Shown here in pieces: positions 47,657 through 56,740 of a stretch of DNA of 64,000 bases; within the stretch, counting starts at the first letter, position 1; each line of letters starts with the position of its first letter. The DNA is from Bradyrhizobium sp. CB3481 (GTDB taxonomy: Bacteria; Pseudomonadota; Alphaproteobacteria; Rhizobiales; Xanthobacteraceae), in the NCBI RefSeq assembly GCF_029714305.1, contig NZ_CP121647.1, positions 5,848,501-5,912,500 of the forward strand, read 5' to 3'. A model generated the notes under the pieces. It was not told the origin of the DNA. It searched no databases and saw nothing but the letters and a program-made list of their open reading frames with translations. The translations under genes were made by a program, and so were the position numbers.

Positions 47657-47869
47657 GTCAATATCTCGGGTTGGAGCCGGCAGCGGCCGGAATGGTGCCG
47701 CGGAGATAGACCCGTTCTAAGCATTTTTCGACCAAAAGGAAGGTTTGCTTGCCGGCCAGATGCGGCCGAATCCGGCAATTTAACCTGCCAATCGGCGATT
47801 GAACCCGTGCGGGCCATCTTCAGACAAACCCGAGATTTCCGATGGCCCGCGAACAGACTTGCTGATGCA

Positions 47870-48400
47870 ATGAACTCGACCACCACAATGCCCGATGCGG
47901 CTCCCGCCCCGATCCGTCCGCCGCGGCTGCTCGGGCTTTATCTGCTCTTGATCATCGTTGCTGCGATCGAAACCTTCGAGGGGCTGTCGGACGCGCCGAC
48001 GTTGTTCGGCGATATGTCGAAAATTCCGGGCCCCGGCCTCGGCGGCGCGATCATCAAGGCATATATCGCCAGCCATCCCGTGCTGGCGCTGGCGGCGTTG
48101 ATCTTCGCTACCGTCGGCCGGCTGCGCTTTGCGATCATGGCGCTGGCCGCACTCGCGCTGATGAACTGGCTGAACTACATGCCCTCGGTGGTGCTGCATG
48201 GGCTCGATTTCGGCGGCCTCTCCGCCTTCCAGACCCCGGTCCAGATCATCGCGTTTCCGCTGATGGCCGCCTGCGCCATCGCGCTCGCCGCACGCGGCGA
48301 GCGGCTGGGACTTGCCACTATGCTGGCCAGCATCCCCACTTTGTTCAATGTGGCGGCCGTGATCGCCTTTGGCATCAGCGTCTTCCTCTACGGTTTCTGA
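47870..48400 (+). CDS. Hypothetical five-TM membrane protein
   Basis: 176 residues from ATG 47870. Proline-rich start (APAPIRPPR) then hydrophobic helices LLGLYLLLIIVAAIETFEGL, LALAALIFATVGRLRFAIMA, ALALMNWLNYMPSVVLHG, IIAFPLMAACAIALAARGER, NVAAVIAFGISVFLYGF. No family is recognised. Divergent from fumarase. Confidence 0.65.
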   Translation: MNSTTTMPDAAPAPIRPPRLLGLYLLLIIVAAIETFEGLSDAPTLFGDMSKIPGPGLGGAIIKAYIASHPVLALAALIFATVGRLRFAIMALAALALMNWLNYMPSVVLHGLDFGGLSAFQTPVQIIAFPLMAACAIALAARGERLGLATMLASIPTLFNVAAVIAFGISVFLYGF

Positions 48401-48462
48401 CAAGCAAGTTGACTTCCGCGCGCGCTACTTGCAGGAACATCGGCGCGCGGGCCTTGTAGCGC

Positions 48463-48954
48463 ATGGGGGCATTCAAAATGGCTTTGGCATCACGACTTGG
48501 GGGATCGACCCTGCTTGCCGCTGTTCTGGCGCTGGCCGCTACGGTCGGCGCCTCGCCGGCGCGTGCCGATCGCTGCGACGATAGTGCCAGGGAGTTGGCC
48601 AACCAAATCGACAGGCTGAAGGTCAACTTCAAGGCCGCCAACACGGTCTATCTAACGCACCCGCTCGCCAAGGAATTGTCGGTCGCTTGCCGGGGCGACA
48701 AGTTTGCCATCGAGCTCTACGCCAAGGGCGACCGCAAGCCGAAGCCGGAATTCATCTCGCTGGTCGGCGCCATGGCCGCGCTCGTCTTTTCGGTGACCAA
48801 GGACGACACCACGACTGGCGCGTCGCGCTGCCTCAAGCGCATGGGCCTCCTCCGCGGCGACAAGGTCAACATGCGTTTCCGCCGGCTGACCCTGGAGTGC
48901 CAGCGCAACAAGACCGAGGCCTGGATTGCGGTCACCCGCGGCAAGGATGAATAG
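48463..48954 (+). CDS. Exported small hypothetical protein
   Basis: 163 residues. Signal peptide LGGSTLLAAVLALAATVGAS followed by PARA and a mature start DRCDDSARELAN. The remaining protein has Cys in VACRG, SRCLKR and LECQRN, suggesting two disulfides. ATG 48478 is an alternative start. No function known. Confidence 0.6.
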   Translation: MGAFKMALASRLGGSTLLAAVLALAATVGASPARADRCDDSARELANQIDRLKVNFKAANTVYLTHPLAKELSVACRGDKFAIELYAKGDRKPKPEFISLVGAMAALVFSVTKDDTTTGASRCLKRMGLLRGDKVNMRFRRLTLECQRNKTEAWIAVTRGKDE

Positions 48955-49103
48955 ATTCAAATCAATCGCATTCTAACGATTCTGCGAGCCGCCCATTCAC
49001 CATTGGACGGGGTTTGGCAGCATCGGCGCCGATCGCTGGGCCGGATTCACCAATCATTGGTTTGAAGGAGGCAGTGTCGGAGGCAACCAAAAGGATGCTT
49101 CTG

Positions 49104-49283
49104 ATGAATATCTCTGCTGTCCCACCAACAGTGGTGGTCAAAGCACCCGAAGTGCCGGTGTTCAAGGCCCCCGAGCCCGACGTCCAGAACGGCGCGCCCG
49201 CCGACGGCACCCGCAAGCCGCAGCCGACGCAAGTCGCGCCCCTGCCGCCCGGACAGGGAACACGGGTCGACCAGCTGGCGTAA
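49104..49283 (+). CDS. Small Pro-rich hypothetical protein
   Basis: 59 residues from ATG 49104 (ATG 49095 also possible). Almost entirely Pro, Val, Ala and Gln (VPPTVVVKAPEVPVFKAPEP), ending RVDQLA. Low complexity and lack of a family make the call uncertain, though codon bias is like the core genes. Confidence 0.4.
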   Translation: MNISAVPPTVVVKAPEVPVFKAPEPDVQNGAPADGTRKPQPTQVAPLPPGQGTRVDQLA

Positions 49284-49474
49284 ACAGCTGACGTTCGGGG
49301 CCGGGACGAACCAGCGCCGCAAGCTTGCCGAATCGCGCGATCACGTCGCCATGGGGGTGTTCCGCGAGAACTCCTTCGCCGCTATGCTGACTATGCGGCG
49401 CACATACGCTATCGTCTGCTGCCAGGCCTTTGATGAAACAACGAGCTTGGTGAGATAACGAAAGCGATATCGCG

Positions 49475-49834
49475 ATGCCCGAAAGCAAGACCTACACCGG
49501 AGGCTGCCATTGCGGCCAGGTGCGTTTCGAATGCACCACCGATCTCGCCATGGTCACCGCCTGCAACTGCTCGATCTGCACCAAGAAGGGCCTGCACTTC
49601 ACCTTCCTCGATCCGAAAAGCTTTCACCTCCGCGCCGGCGAGGAGAACTTGAAGGAATACCTGTTCAACAAGCACGCCATCCACCACCAGCTCTGCGTCG
49701 ATTGCGGGGTCGACGTCTTCGCACGCGGCAAGAAGCCCGACGGCAGCGACGTGGTCGCGCTGAATGTGAGCTGCATTGACGGCATTGAGTTGTCGAAGCT
49801 GACGATGACGCCGATCGATGGGCGGAGTTTGTGA
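49475..49834 (+). CDS. GFA-family (CENP-V-like) zinc protein
   Basis: 119 residues. Three zinc-binding pairs are seen: CHCG (11-14), CNCSIC (near 32-37) and CVDCG (near 77-81), the arrangement of the glutathione-dependent formaldehyde-activating family. Members are used in S-hydroxymethylglutathione formation or have unknown roles. The gene is complete and has no operon partner. Confidence 0.85.
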   Translation: MPESKTYTGGCHCGQVRFECTTDLAMVTACNCSICTKKGLHFTFLDPKSFHLRAGEENLKEYLFNKHAIHHQLCVDCGVDVFARGKKPDGSDVVALNVSCIDGIELSKLTMTPIDGRSL

Positions 49835-49841
49835 CCGCGGA

Positions 49842-49924
49842 GCGGTCATTCCGGGGCGCGCGTTTGCGCGAACCCGGAATCTCGAGATTCCGGGTCTGGT
49901 CCTACGGACCATCCCGGAATGACG
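49842..49924. repeat. Interspersed palindrome, CATTCCGGG family, copy 2
   Basis: GCGGTCATTCCGGGGCGCG at the left, GGAATCTCGAGATTCCGGG at the centre, CATCCCGGAATGACGGT at the right. It separates two convergent genes and may end their transcripts. Confidence 0.8.
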
Positions 49925-49927
49925 GTG

Positions 49928-50635
49928 CTAACCATCCAGCGTCTTGTACTTCCGGAAAATCCCCTCCTCGTTGAACGGGATCCTTCGCTCGCTCGCCAGA
50001 TATGCCTTGATGTTCGGCCGCGCCGCGACGCGGTCGCGCAGGGCGACAAGGCCGGGAATCTTGCGCTCGAAAGCCTTCATGCGCTTCGGGAAAGCGTAGC
50101 GCAGCCCCTCGACGATCTGAAATAGCGATAGGTCGACGTAAGTGAGGCGGCGCCCGGTCACATAAGTCCCGCCATTGGCCTTCAGCAGATCCTCGAAATA
50201 GCCCAGATATTTCGGCACGCGCGATTTCCAGAATTCGTCGGTGCGTTTCTTGGCCGGCGCCTTCTGGTCTTCGTAATAGAGCGAGGGCCCGAGCGGGTGA
50301 TGGGTGTCGTGAATTTCGAGCACCAGATCAGCGATCGTGAGCTGCAGCTGATGCACCCACAATTTGCCGGCCTCCGACTTCGGCGCCAGGCCGTGGCGCG
50401 ATCCCAGATAAAGCAGAATGTTGGCGGTCTGCCCGATGACGAGCTTGCCGTCCTTGAGGAATGGCGGCGCGAACGGCGGCGTCCCCTTCTGCGCTTCCAT
50501 CATGCGCGTCATCGCGGCCATGCCGTTGCCACGGCGCGCCACGTCGGCATATCGGGCGCCCGCCTCTTCGAGCGCGAGGCGGACATATTCGCCGCGGCCC
50601 TGAATCATTGGCCAGTAATAGAGCTCGTAACGCAT
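49928..50635 (-). CDS. Glutathione S-transferase
   Basis: 235 residues. N-terminal thioredoxin-like domain (RYELYYWPMIQGRGEYVRLA, then PFAPPFLKDGKLVIGQTANI with the Ser/Gln-Thr glutathione contact) and an all-helical C-terminal domain (GRRLTYVDLSLFQIVEGLRY, with the YVDLSLFQ N-capping motif). Tyr6 or Tyr7 is the probable catalytic residue. The fold is intact. Substrate unknown. Confidence 0.85.
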   Translation of the reverse strand: MRYELYYWPMIQGRGEYVRLALEEAGARYADVARRGNGMAAMTRMMEAQKGTPPFAPPFLKDGKLVIGQTANILLYLGSRHGLAPKSEAGKLWVHQLQLTIADLVLEIHDTHHPLGPSLYYEDQKAPAKKRTDEFWKSRVPKYLGYFEDLLKANGGTYVTGRRLTYVDLSLFQIVEGLRYAFPKRMKAFERKIPGLVALRDRVAARPNIKAYLASERRIPFNEEGIFRKYKTLDG

Positions 50636-50728
50636 CGATCACACCTCCGCTGCCGGTTCGACCGATATAACAAACCATCGCGAGGTCTGTTCGTCACGCG
50701 CAGCGGCACTGTTATGCGCGCATAGAAA

Positions 50729-50750
50729 GAGGCCGCCTGCCGGCGGCCTC
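50729..50750 (-). terminator. Rho-independent terminator of the lectin-like gene
   Basis: GAGGCCGC (50729-50736) pairs with GCGGCCTC (50743-50750) with a short loop. On the minus strand a T-rich tail (TTTC) follows. Confidence 0.65.
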
Positions 50751-50796
50751 GATCCACACTTGCAGCGCCGTGGGCGGCTTCTCCCACAACGGGCGC

Positions 50797-51474
50797 TCAA
50801 TTCGCCGCGAAGCAATAAAGCAGCCCGTCGCCGCCGGTGCTCTTCAGGTCGGCCTGGGAGCACCCGCCATCCGGACCGCGCGAGGGGTGGGAGGAATTCC
50901 AGGACTTCGACGCATCGTCATCGCGCAGGCCCATGCGATCGGAATGGCCGACCATCGCCGAGCCCTGGGTCGAGCTCGTCCAGTTCTTGCAGGTACGATC
51001 CTCGCCGGCCGCAAACGCTGAGCCGTCCGCCTGCGATCCCGTCAGCACGTCGTGGCGGTTGGGCGTATCGCCGCGGCCGTTGATGACCTCGCCCTTCTCG
51101 CTGAGCGCGGTCTGCTTGGTGAGGCCGTTGGCGCCGTGCAGTTCGGCGACATCTTTGGCGATCACCTGGCCCTTGGCGTTCTTCCACGGCCCCTTACCGA
51201 TGCGGTCGCGCGCATTGACGGCCGGCTGGCCGTCGGCGGCCTGCGTTGAGAGATAGGCCCGCCAGGTCTTGCCCCCTGCTCCCGCCGCCTGTGCCAGCGT
51301 CTGGCAGTGATTGTCGGCCCCGGCGAGCCCGCCGAGATTGCCGCCATTGCCGATGCCATTGCTGGTTAGGAAGAAGCTGGTGTCGGCAGATTGCGCCTGC
51401 GCGGGCGATGCAGACAGCGCTATGGCGGCAATCATCATGCTGGCCGGCGCGACCATCCTGGCAAGATTCTTCAT
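50797..51474 (-). CDS. Exported lectin-like protein
   Basis: 225 residues with a signal peptide (MMIAAIALSASPAQAQ). The mature part starts SADTSFFLTSNGIGNGGNLG and includes HCQTLAQAAGAGGKTWRAYL, RDRIGKGPWKNAKGQVIAKD and CKNWTSSTQGSAMVGHSDRM, the layout of DUF1554/C-type-lectin-like domains in proteobacteria. Cys pairs HC and TC, GC and YC could form disulfides. It has a clear terminator downstream. Confidence 0.8.
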   Translation of the reverse strand: MKNLARMVAPASMMIAAIALSASPAQAQSADTSFFLTSNGIGNGGNLGGLAGADNHCQTLAQAAGAGGKTWRAYLSTQAADGQPAVNARDRIGKGPWKNAKGQVIAKDVAELHGANGLTKQTALSEKGEVINGRGDTPNRHDVLTGSQADGSAFAAGEDRTCKNWTSSTQGSAMVGHSDRMGLRDDDASKSWNSSHPSRGPDGGCSQADLKSTGGDGLLYCFAAN

Positions 51475-51589
51475 CTGGTTTCTCCCGTTGGTTTTTGTTC
51501 GTTGTCATCAACCCGACATGACGGTCATTATTCCGGTCGCGGTGACCTCATCGTGAAATCGATCGACGAAGAACCCTTCTCGTGCCCCC

Positions 51590-51627
51590 AAAAGAAAAAG
51601 GCGCCGCGGAATGAACCGCAGCGCCTT
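51590..51627 (-). terminator. Rho-independent terminator of the TIM44-domain gene
   Basis: AAGGCGC (51598-51604) pairs with GCGCCTT (51621-51627), with GCGG/CCGC extending inward; on the minus strand the stem is followed by TTTTCTTTT. Confidence 0.8.
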
Positions 51628-51648
51628 CATCGTCGTGTATGGGATCGA

Positions 51649-52620
51649 TCAGCTGGTCTGCTGGATCGCCGAGAGTTCCCAATCGGCGCCGCGCCGGCGG
51701 GCGAAGGTCCAGACCTCGGTGGCCTCGATCGGGGTTTCGCTGCCGGCGACCAGACGGCCGGTGGTGCGTTCCAGGGTCTTGTCGACCAGCGAGAACCGCA
51801 TCGCCACGCTGGCATAATCGGTTTCGCCCTCGCGCCAGGCTTCCGCGAGGTCGCCCTGCAGCAGCTTGACGTTGGACACCTTGTTGACGTCGTTGCGGGC
51901 CTTGTTCTCCTCGAGATCCTTGGAGAAGTAGGACACCATCTCGGGCGTCGCGAGCGTGTGCAGCTTCGCAATGTCCTCATTCGACCATGCAGTCTGGATC
52001 TCGCCAAGCAGCCGCTCGAAGGCCTCATAGTCAGCCGGCTGAATTTCCAGGGCCGGCTGGCTCGATCCGATCCCGAAGCCGCTCAGTCCGGAGCGGAAGC
52101 TGGTCTGCGCGCCCTGGCCTTCGGCGGGCGCGCCGGCATAGGCGGAGGCCGGGGTATGGCGGCGCTGCCACCAGGACATCGCCAGCCGTACCACGATGAC
52201 GATCAGCGCGATCTGCAACAACAGGCCGATGATCGACGACAGGCCGCCTAGGCCGGAGAACAGACCGCCGCCGAACAGCATGCCGAGCAGGCCGGCGCCG
52301 AGGAAGCCGGCAGCAAGGCCGCCGAGCATGCCCATGCCGGGCCGGTTGAAGAAGCCGCCCCTATTGGGCGCGCCAGCCGCAGGCGTGCCCATCCCGGGGT
52401 TACCCGGCTGGGTAAAGGTGCGGTTCATCGGCTGCGCCGTGCCCGGCGCGGTGGTCGTGCTGGGGGGCGCCGAATAGGTCCGCGATCCCCGCGAACCCGA
52501 GCTGCCACCGCCGCCAACGCGGGCGTCAGCCGCCTCGATCGAAATCGCCAACGGGAGCGCCACGGACAGGATGATGGCCAGTGTCCGGATAATTCCGCGC
52601 GTGCCTTGCGAGAAATTCAT
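51649..52620 (-). CDS. TIM44-like domain membrane protein
   Basis: 323 residues from ATG 52620. Signal/anchor TLAIILSVALPLAISIEAAD, a Gly/Ser/Pro-rich spacer, glycine-rich hydrophobic segments (LGGLAAGFLGAGLLGMLFGG, LSSIIGLLLQIALIVIVVRL), then the TIM44 domain (DYEAFERLLGEIQTAWSNED to WTFARRRGADWELSAIQQTS). Tim44-like proteins in alphaproteobacteria are linked to protein export and resistance stress but the role is unclear. A terminator lies just downstream. Confidence 0.8.
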   Translation of the reverse strand: MNFSQGTRGIIRTLAIILSVALPLAISIEAADARVGGGGSSGSRGSRTYSAPPSTTTAPGTAQPMNRTFTQPGNPGMGTPAAGAPNRGGFFNRPGMGMLGGLAAGFLGAGLLGMLFGGGLFSGLGGLSSIIGLLLQIALIVIVVRLAMSWWQRRHTPASAYAGAPAEGQGAQTSFRSGLSGFGIGSSQPALEIQPADYEAFERLLGEIQTAWSNEDIAKLHTLATPEMVSYFSKDLEENKARNDVNKVSNVKLLQGDLAEAWREGETDYASVAMRFSLVDKTLERTTGRLVAGSETPIEATEVWTFARRRGADWELSAIQQTS

Positions 52621-52871
52621 GTGCTTTTTCCTTAGGTCCCCTGGATGGGGAAGCGCCCCTAACATGGGCACGGCTGCCTAAAAGTGAAGCCATTATCGGG
52701 AACCGCGGCTGCGGCCCTCAGTCGCGGGGATGTGACGATTTGGCAGGGAGTTAGCGGTAGTTCCGGAGATGGCAGGCGAGCCTGGAGGCGCGCCGCGGTG
52801 ATGCCCCGACACAAAATCTCGAAAACAACCCCATGCACAGTACAGAGCCCGGGCGCCAAGTGCGTCCCCGT

Positions 52872-55424
52872 TCACGACGCCGTCATCGTCTCCTTCACCT
52901 TCTCGACCAGCGCGCTGAGCGCGAAGGGCTTGGGCAGGAAGGCGAACTGCTCGTTCTCCGGCAGGCTCTTGTCGAAGGCCTCTTCGGCATAGCCGGAGAC
53001 GAAGATGATCTTGAGGCTAGGGTTGAGTTTGCGCATTTCGCGCAGCATCGTCGGGCCGTCCATTTCCGGCATGACGACGTCGGAGACGACGAGATCGACC
53101 GCGCCTTCCTTTTCGTCGAGGGCTTCCATCGCCTCGATGCCGTTGGAGGCCTCGATCACGCTGTAGCCGCGCGAGCGAAGGCCGCGCGCATTGAGCGAGC
53201 GCAGGCCGTCCTCGTCTTCCACCAGCAGGATAGTTCCCTGCCCGGTCAGATCGGGCCGCGGTTTCGACGGCTCAGCCGCCCCTTCCTTGGCCGCCTGCGG
53301 CTCCGGCTGCGCTTCCAGCTCGGGCCGGTGACGCGGCAGGAAGATGCGGAAGGTGGTGCCTTCGCCGGGCGTGGAATCGACATAGACGAAGCCGCCGGTC
53401 TGCTTGACGATGCCGTACACCGTGGAGAGCCCGAGGCCGGTGCCCTTGCCGACTTCCTTGGTCGAGAAGAACGGCTCGAAGATCTTGTCGACGATATCGG
53501 CCGGGATGCCGGTGCCGGTGTCGGAAATGTCGATCCGCACATAGTCGGCGGCCGGCATGCCCTTGTGCGAGAGCTGCGCGGCCTCTTCCGCCGTCACGTT
53601 GCCGGTCCTCACCGTCAGCTTGCCGCCATCGGGCATCGCATCGCGCGCGTTGACCGCGAGATTGACCACCACCTGCTCGAACTGCGAGACGTCGACCTTG
53701 ACCGGCCAGAGGTCGCGGCCATGCACGAGATCGAGCTTGACCTTCTCGCCGATCAACCGGCGCAGCAGCATGGTGAGATCAGAAAGCGCGTCGCCGAGGT
53801 CGAGCACCTGCGGCCGCAGCGTCTGGCGCCGCGAGAACGCCAGCAGTTGCCGCACCAGCGTCGCCGCGCGGGTCGCGTTCTGCTTGATCTGCATGATGTC
53901 CTGGAACGACGGATCGGTCGGCTTATGCGCGTTCAGCAGGAAATCGTTCGCCATCATGATGGCTGACAGCACGTTGTTGAAGTCGTGCGCGATGCCGCCG
54001 GCGAGCTGGCCGACCATGTCCATCTTCTGCGACTGGTTGATCTGGTTCTCCAGCGTGCGCCGCTCGGAGGTCTCCAGCAGATAGACGATGGCGGCTTCGG
54101 TGTCGCGCTCGTCCTCCTCAACCGCGGTGACGAAGAACTGCCCCCAGCGCTCCTTGGCGCCGTCGAGCATGACCTCCACCGGGGCGATGTCGCCCTGCCC
54201 TTCGGCGGCCTGGTTGATCGCCGCGATCAGAAGGCCGCGATCGCGTGCGTTCACCGTGCGGAAGATCGACTTGTTGGCCGCACCGTCCGGGCTGAGGCTC
54301 TGCGCGAGCTTGGCGAAGCGTGCATTGGCGCGCACCACGTTGCCGCCGCTGTCCACCGTCGCAATCGCCATCGGCGTGTGATCGAAGAAGCGCATGAAGC
54401 GGACTTCGGCGGCGCGTTCCGGATCGGAATGCTCGTCGCGCGCGCGGCTGATCACCAGCGTGCGCGACGAACCCGGCGCGCCGTCGGCGCCGAAGGCGAG
54501 CTTGTGATAGAGCCGCACCGGCATGGTCTTGCCGCCGCGCATGCGCAGGTCGATGTCGAACACTTCGGTCTTGACCTCGCCCGGCACCGCCACGATCGAG
54601 GTGAGCAGCGCCGCGCCATCGCCGGAGACGATATCGGTGAGCTTGAGCCCGCCCGAGCCGATCTCGGCAAGATCATAATCGAGCCAGTTCGCCAGCGTGG
54701 CGTTGACATAGATGACATCGCCGGCCGGATTGACCGAGAAGAAGCCGCACGGCGCATGGTCGAGATATTCGATCGCGTGCTGCAATTCCCTGAATACGTC
54801 TTCCTGGCGCTCGCGGTCGCGCGTGATGTCGGCGATCGACCATACCGCGTATTTCGCCTCGCGCTTGCTCTGGCCGAGCGGGCGAACGCGCATTCGGAGC
54901 CAACGGCCCTGCGCGCCATCGGAGCCGGCAATGCGGACCTCCTCCTGCTGCCGCTTGCCCTCGCGCGCCGCCTTGAGAAGGCGGAAGACGGCCTCCGAGA
55001 CGTCGGGGTTGCCGATGAAGACGCGCTCGACCGGTCGCACGTCCTGCGGGCTCACAGCGCCCGTCAGCGCCAGATAGGCGGCGTTGGAATAGACCACATG
55101 CCCCCTCGGATCGGTCACCGCCAGCCCGTCATGGGCATGGTCGGCGATGCGGCCCATCACCGGGTCGTCGGCGGCGCGGTCGGTGAAGCGGACGATACCG
55201 GCGGCAAAGGCGAACAGGTTGAACAGCCCGACCATGGCGAGCAGCGCCAGCACGCCGAGAATATAGGGTTGGGCCTGGGCGCGGCCGATCGTCATCAGCG
55301 CGACCGCCACCGCCACGATCCCGGCCGCCACCAGCAGCACCAGCACGATGCTACCGCTCCGCCGCGCCGGCTCATGGGCCGCGAAGGGCTCGGTCGGCGA
55401 ATGGCTGTCGGTTTCGACGGTCAT
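52872..55424 (-). CDS. cckA: Hybrid histidine kinase CckA
   Basis: 850 residues from ATG 55424 (55448 possible). Two TM helices (VLVLLVAAGIVAVAVALMTI, ILGVLALLAMVGLFNLFAF), PAS domains (about 85-190, 210-325, 350-450), then the HisKA H-box GGIAHDFNNVLSAI with H480, the HATPase with VVNLAVNARDAMPDGG and DTGTGIPADIVDKIFEPFFS, and a C-terminal receiver with D782 in DLVVSDVVMPEMDG. CckA passes phosphate through ChpT to CtrA and controls cell-cycle and flagellar genes. It follows flhB by 152 bp on the same strand, as in other Bradyrhizobiaceae. Confidence 0.93.
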   Translation of the reverse strand: MTVETDSHSPTEPFAAHEPARRSGSIVLVLLVAAGIVAVAVALMTIGRAQAQPYILGVLALLAMVGLFNLFAFAAGIVRFTDRAADDPVMGRIADHAHDGLAVTDPRGHVVYSNAAYLALTGAVSPQDVRPVERVFIGNPDVSEAVFRLLKAAREGKRQQEEVRIAGSDGAQGRWLRMRVRPLGQSKREAKYAVWSIADITRDRERQEDVFRELQHAIEYLDHAPCGFFSVNPAGDVIYVNATLANWLDYDLAEIGSGGLKLTDIVSGDGAALLTSIVAVPGEVKTEVFDIDLRMRGGKTMPVRLYHKLAFGADGAPGSSRTLVISRARDEHSDPERAAEVRFMRFFDHTPMAIATVDSGGNVVRANARFAKLAQSLSPDGAANKSIFRTVNARDRGLLIAAINQAAEGQGDIAPVEVMLDGAKERWGQFFVTAVEEDERDTEAAIVYLLETSERRTLENQINQSQKMDMVGQLAGGIAHDFNNVLSAIMMANDFLLNAHKPTDPSFQDIMQIKQNATRAATLVRQLLAFSRRQTLRPQVLDLGDALSDLTMLLRRLIGEKVKLDLVHGRDLWPVKVDVSQFEQVVVNLAVNARDAMPDGGKLTVRTGNVTAEEAAQLSHKGMPAADYVRIDISDTGTGIPADIVDKIFEPFFSTKEVGKGTGLGLSTVYGIVKQTGGFVYVDSTPGEGTTFRIFLPRHRPELEAQPEPQAAKEGAAEPSKPRPDLTGQGTILLVEDEDGLRSLNARGLRSRGYSVIEASNGIEAMEALDEKEGAVDLVVSDVVMPEMDGPTMLREMRKLNPSLKIIFVSGYAEEAFDKSLPENEQFAFLPKPFALSALVEKVKETMTAS

Positions 55425-55576
55425 GAAAGAGGCGCTGCCTTCCGGCATGGAGGGTGACGCGCCGATTTGCGCGCTCTCCCTGAGTGCCTGAATCGGACCC
55501 GCAAACGCAAGTCCGTCAGGCAGCAATTTGACATTTTGAAGGTATTTCAAGGGGATTTCCAGAAGTTCCCTCATAT

Positions 55577-56644
55577 TCACCGTCCGGAAAAGCCGCTCTT
55601 GAGCCGCATCACGTAACCGATGATCTCCGCGACCGCATGGTAGTGCTCGACCGGAATCTCCTCGTCGATATCGACGGTGGCATAGAGCGCCCGCGCCAGA
55701 GGCACATTCTCCACGATCGGGATGTCGTGCTTCTTGGCGACCTCCCTGATCTTGAACGCGACATTGTCGACGCCCTTGGCGACGCAGACCGGCGCCGCCA
55801 TGCCGCGATCGTAGGATAGCGCCACCGAATAGTGGGTCGGGTTGGTGATGACCACGCTGGCGTTGGGGACCGCGGCCATCATGCGCTTCTTCATCCGCTG
55901 GACCCGCAGCTGCCTGATACGGCCCTTGATGTGGGGATCGCCTTCGGACTGCTTGAACTCGTCCTTGATCTCCTGCAGCGACATTCTCTGCCGCTGGTAC
56001 CATTGCCGATACTGGAAGAAGTAATCGGCGATCGCGACCGCGGCCAGCATCGCCGCCACCGCGCCCATCAATTGCAGGGTCAGGTTGGTGGTGACCCCGA
56101 GGATCGCCGACGGATCGAACATCAGGAACGATTCCAGCCGGTGCCGTTCGGGCCACAGCACCGCCATCATGACAGCGCCGAGCGCGATCAGCTTGAACAG
56201 CCCCTTGAAGAAATTCGCGATCGCCTGCTTGCCGAAGATGCGCTTGAGCCCGGCGCCGGGAGAGACCTTGCTGAACTTCGGCTTCAGCGATTCCGAGGAC
56301 CACACCAGGCGGTGCTGGATCATGTTGCCGGCGATCGCGGCCAGCGCCAGCATCAACAGCGGCACGCCGATCGCGCCGAGCACGGCATAACCCAGCGTGT
56401 TGCCGAGCGCGAGCAGCGCAGCGCCATCGACACGCAGCTGGCCAGCATTGGCGATCAGGTTGCGCAGCGGCATCAGGATGCCGCCACCGATCGACCCCGA
56501 AAATGTCGACAGGATCAGCGTCCCGCCCGCGATGATGAACCAGGTGTTGACCTCCTGGCTCTTGGCGACATCGCCCTTGGCAAGCGCGTCATCGAGACGT
56601 TTTTGCGTAGGGTCTTCTGTTTTGTCGTCGGTATCCTCAGCCAT
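55577..56644 (-). CDS. flhB: Flagellar export switch protein FlhB
   Basis: 355 residues. The N-terminal half has four TM segments; the cytoplasmic half holds the self-cleaving motif NPTH in VVITNPTHYSVALSY. The first residues (KTEDPTQKRLDDALAKGDVA) are the family start. FlhB switches type III flagellar export from rod/hook to filament substrates. It lies between fliR and cckA. Confidence 0.95.
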   Translation of the reverse strand: MAEDTDDKTEDPTQKRLDDALAKGDVAKSQEVNTWFIIAGGTLILSTFSGSIGGGILMPLRNLIANAGQLRVDGAALLALGNTLGYAVLGAIGVPLLMLALAAIAGNMIQHRLVWSSESLKPKFSKVSPGAGLKRIFGKQAIANFFKGLFKLIALGAVMMAVLWPERHRLESFLMFDPSAILGVTTNLTLQLMGAVAAMLAAVAIADYFFQYRQWYQRQRMSLQEIKDEFKQSEGDPHIKGRIRQLRVQRMKKRMMAAVPNASVVITNPTHYSVALSYDRGMAAPVCVAKGVDNVAFKIREVAKKHDIPIVENVPLARALYATVDIDEEIPVEHYHAVAEIIGYVMRLKSGFSGR

Positions 56645-56681
56645 CGCGGCGCCCTAGCGTTTTGTGAGCCTGATCTCCGCG

Positions 56682-56730
56682 CAAACGCGCTCCGCGTTTG
56701 TCGCAAGGGAAAAGCGGAGCCCGCTTTTTT
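56682..56730. repeat. Two hairpins between fliR and flhB
   Basis: CAAACGCG (56682-56689) with CGCGTTTG (56693-56700), then AAAAGCGG with CCGCTTTT (56711-56728) and a further TT. The second could terminate transcription, though genes continue on the minus strand. The pair resembles a dispersed repeat of the genus. Confidence 0.5.
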
Positions 56731-56740
56731 GGATCACGCT

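Noticed and set aside
46607..48400. A 597-codon plus-strand frame opposite fumarase
   Set aside because: Only the last 176 codons (from 47870) look like a protein; the rest is the antisense of fumarase.
52872..56303. A 1143-codon open frame covering cckA and part of flhB
   Set aside because: The first 290 codons are the wrong frame of flhB. Conserved CckA sequence begins at the ATG at 55424, so the frame extension is chance in high-GC DNA.
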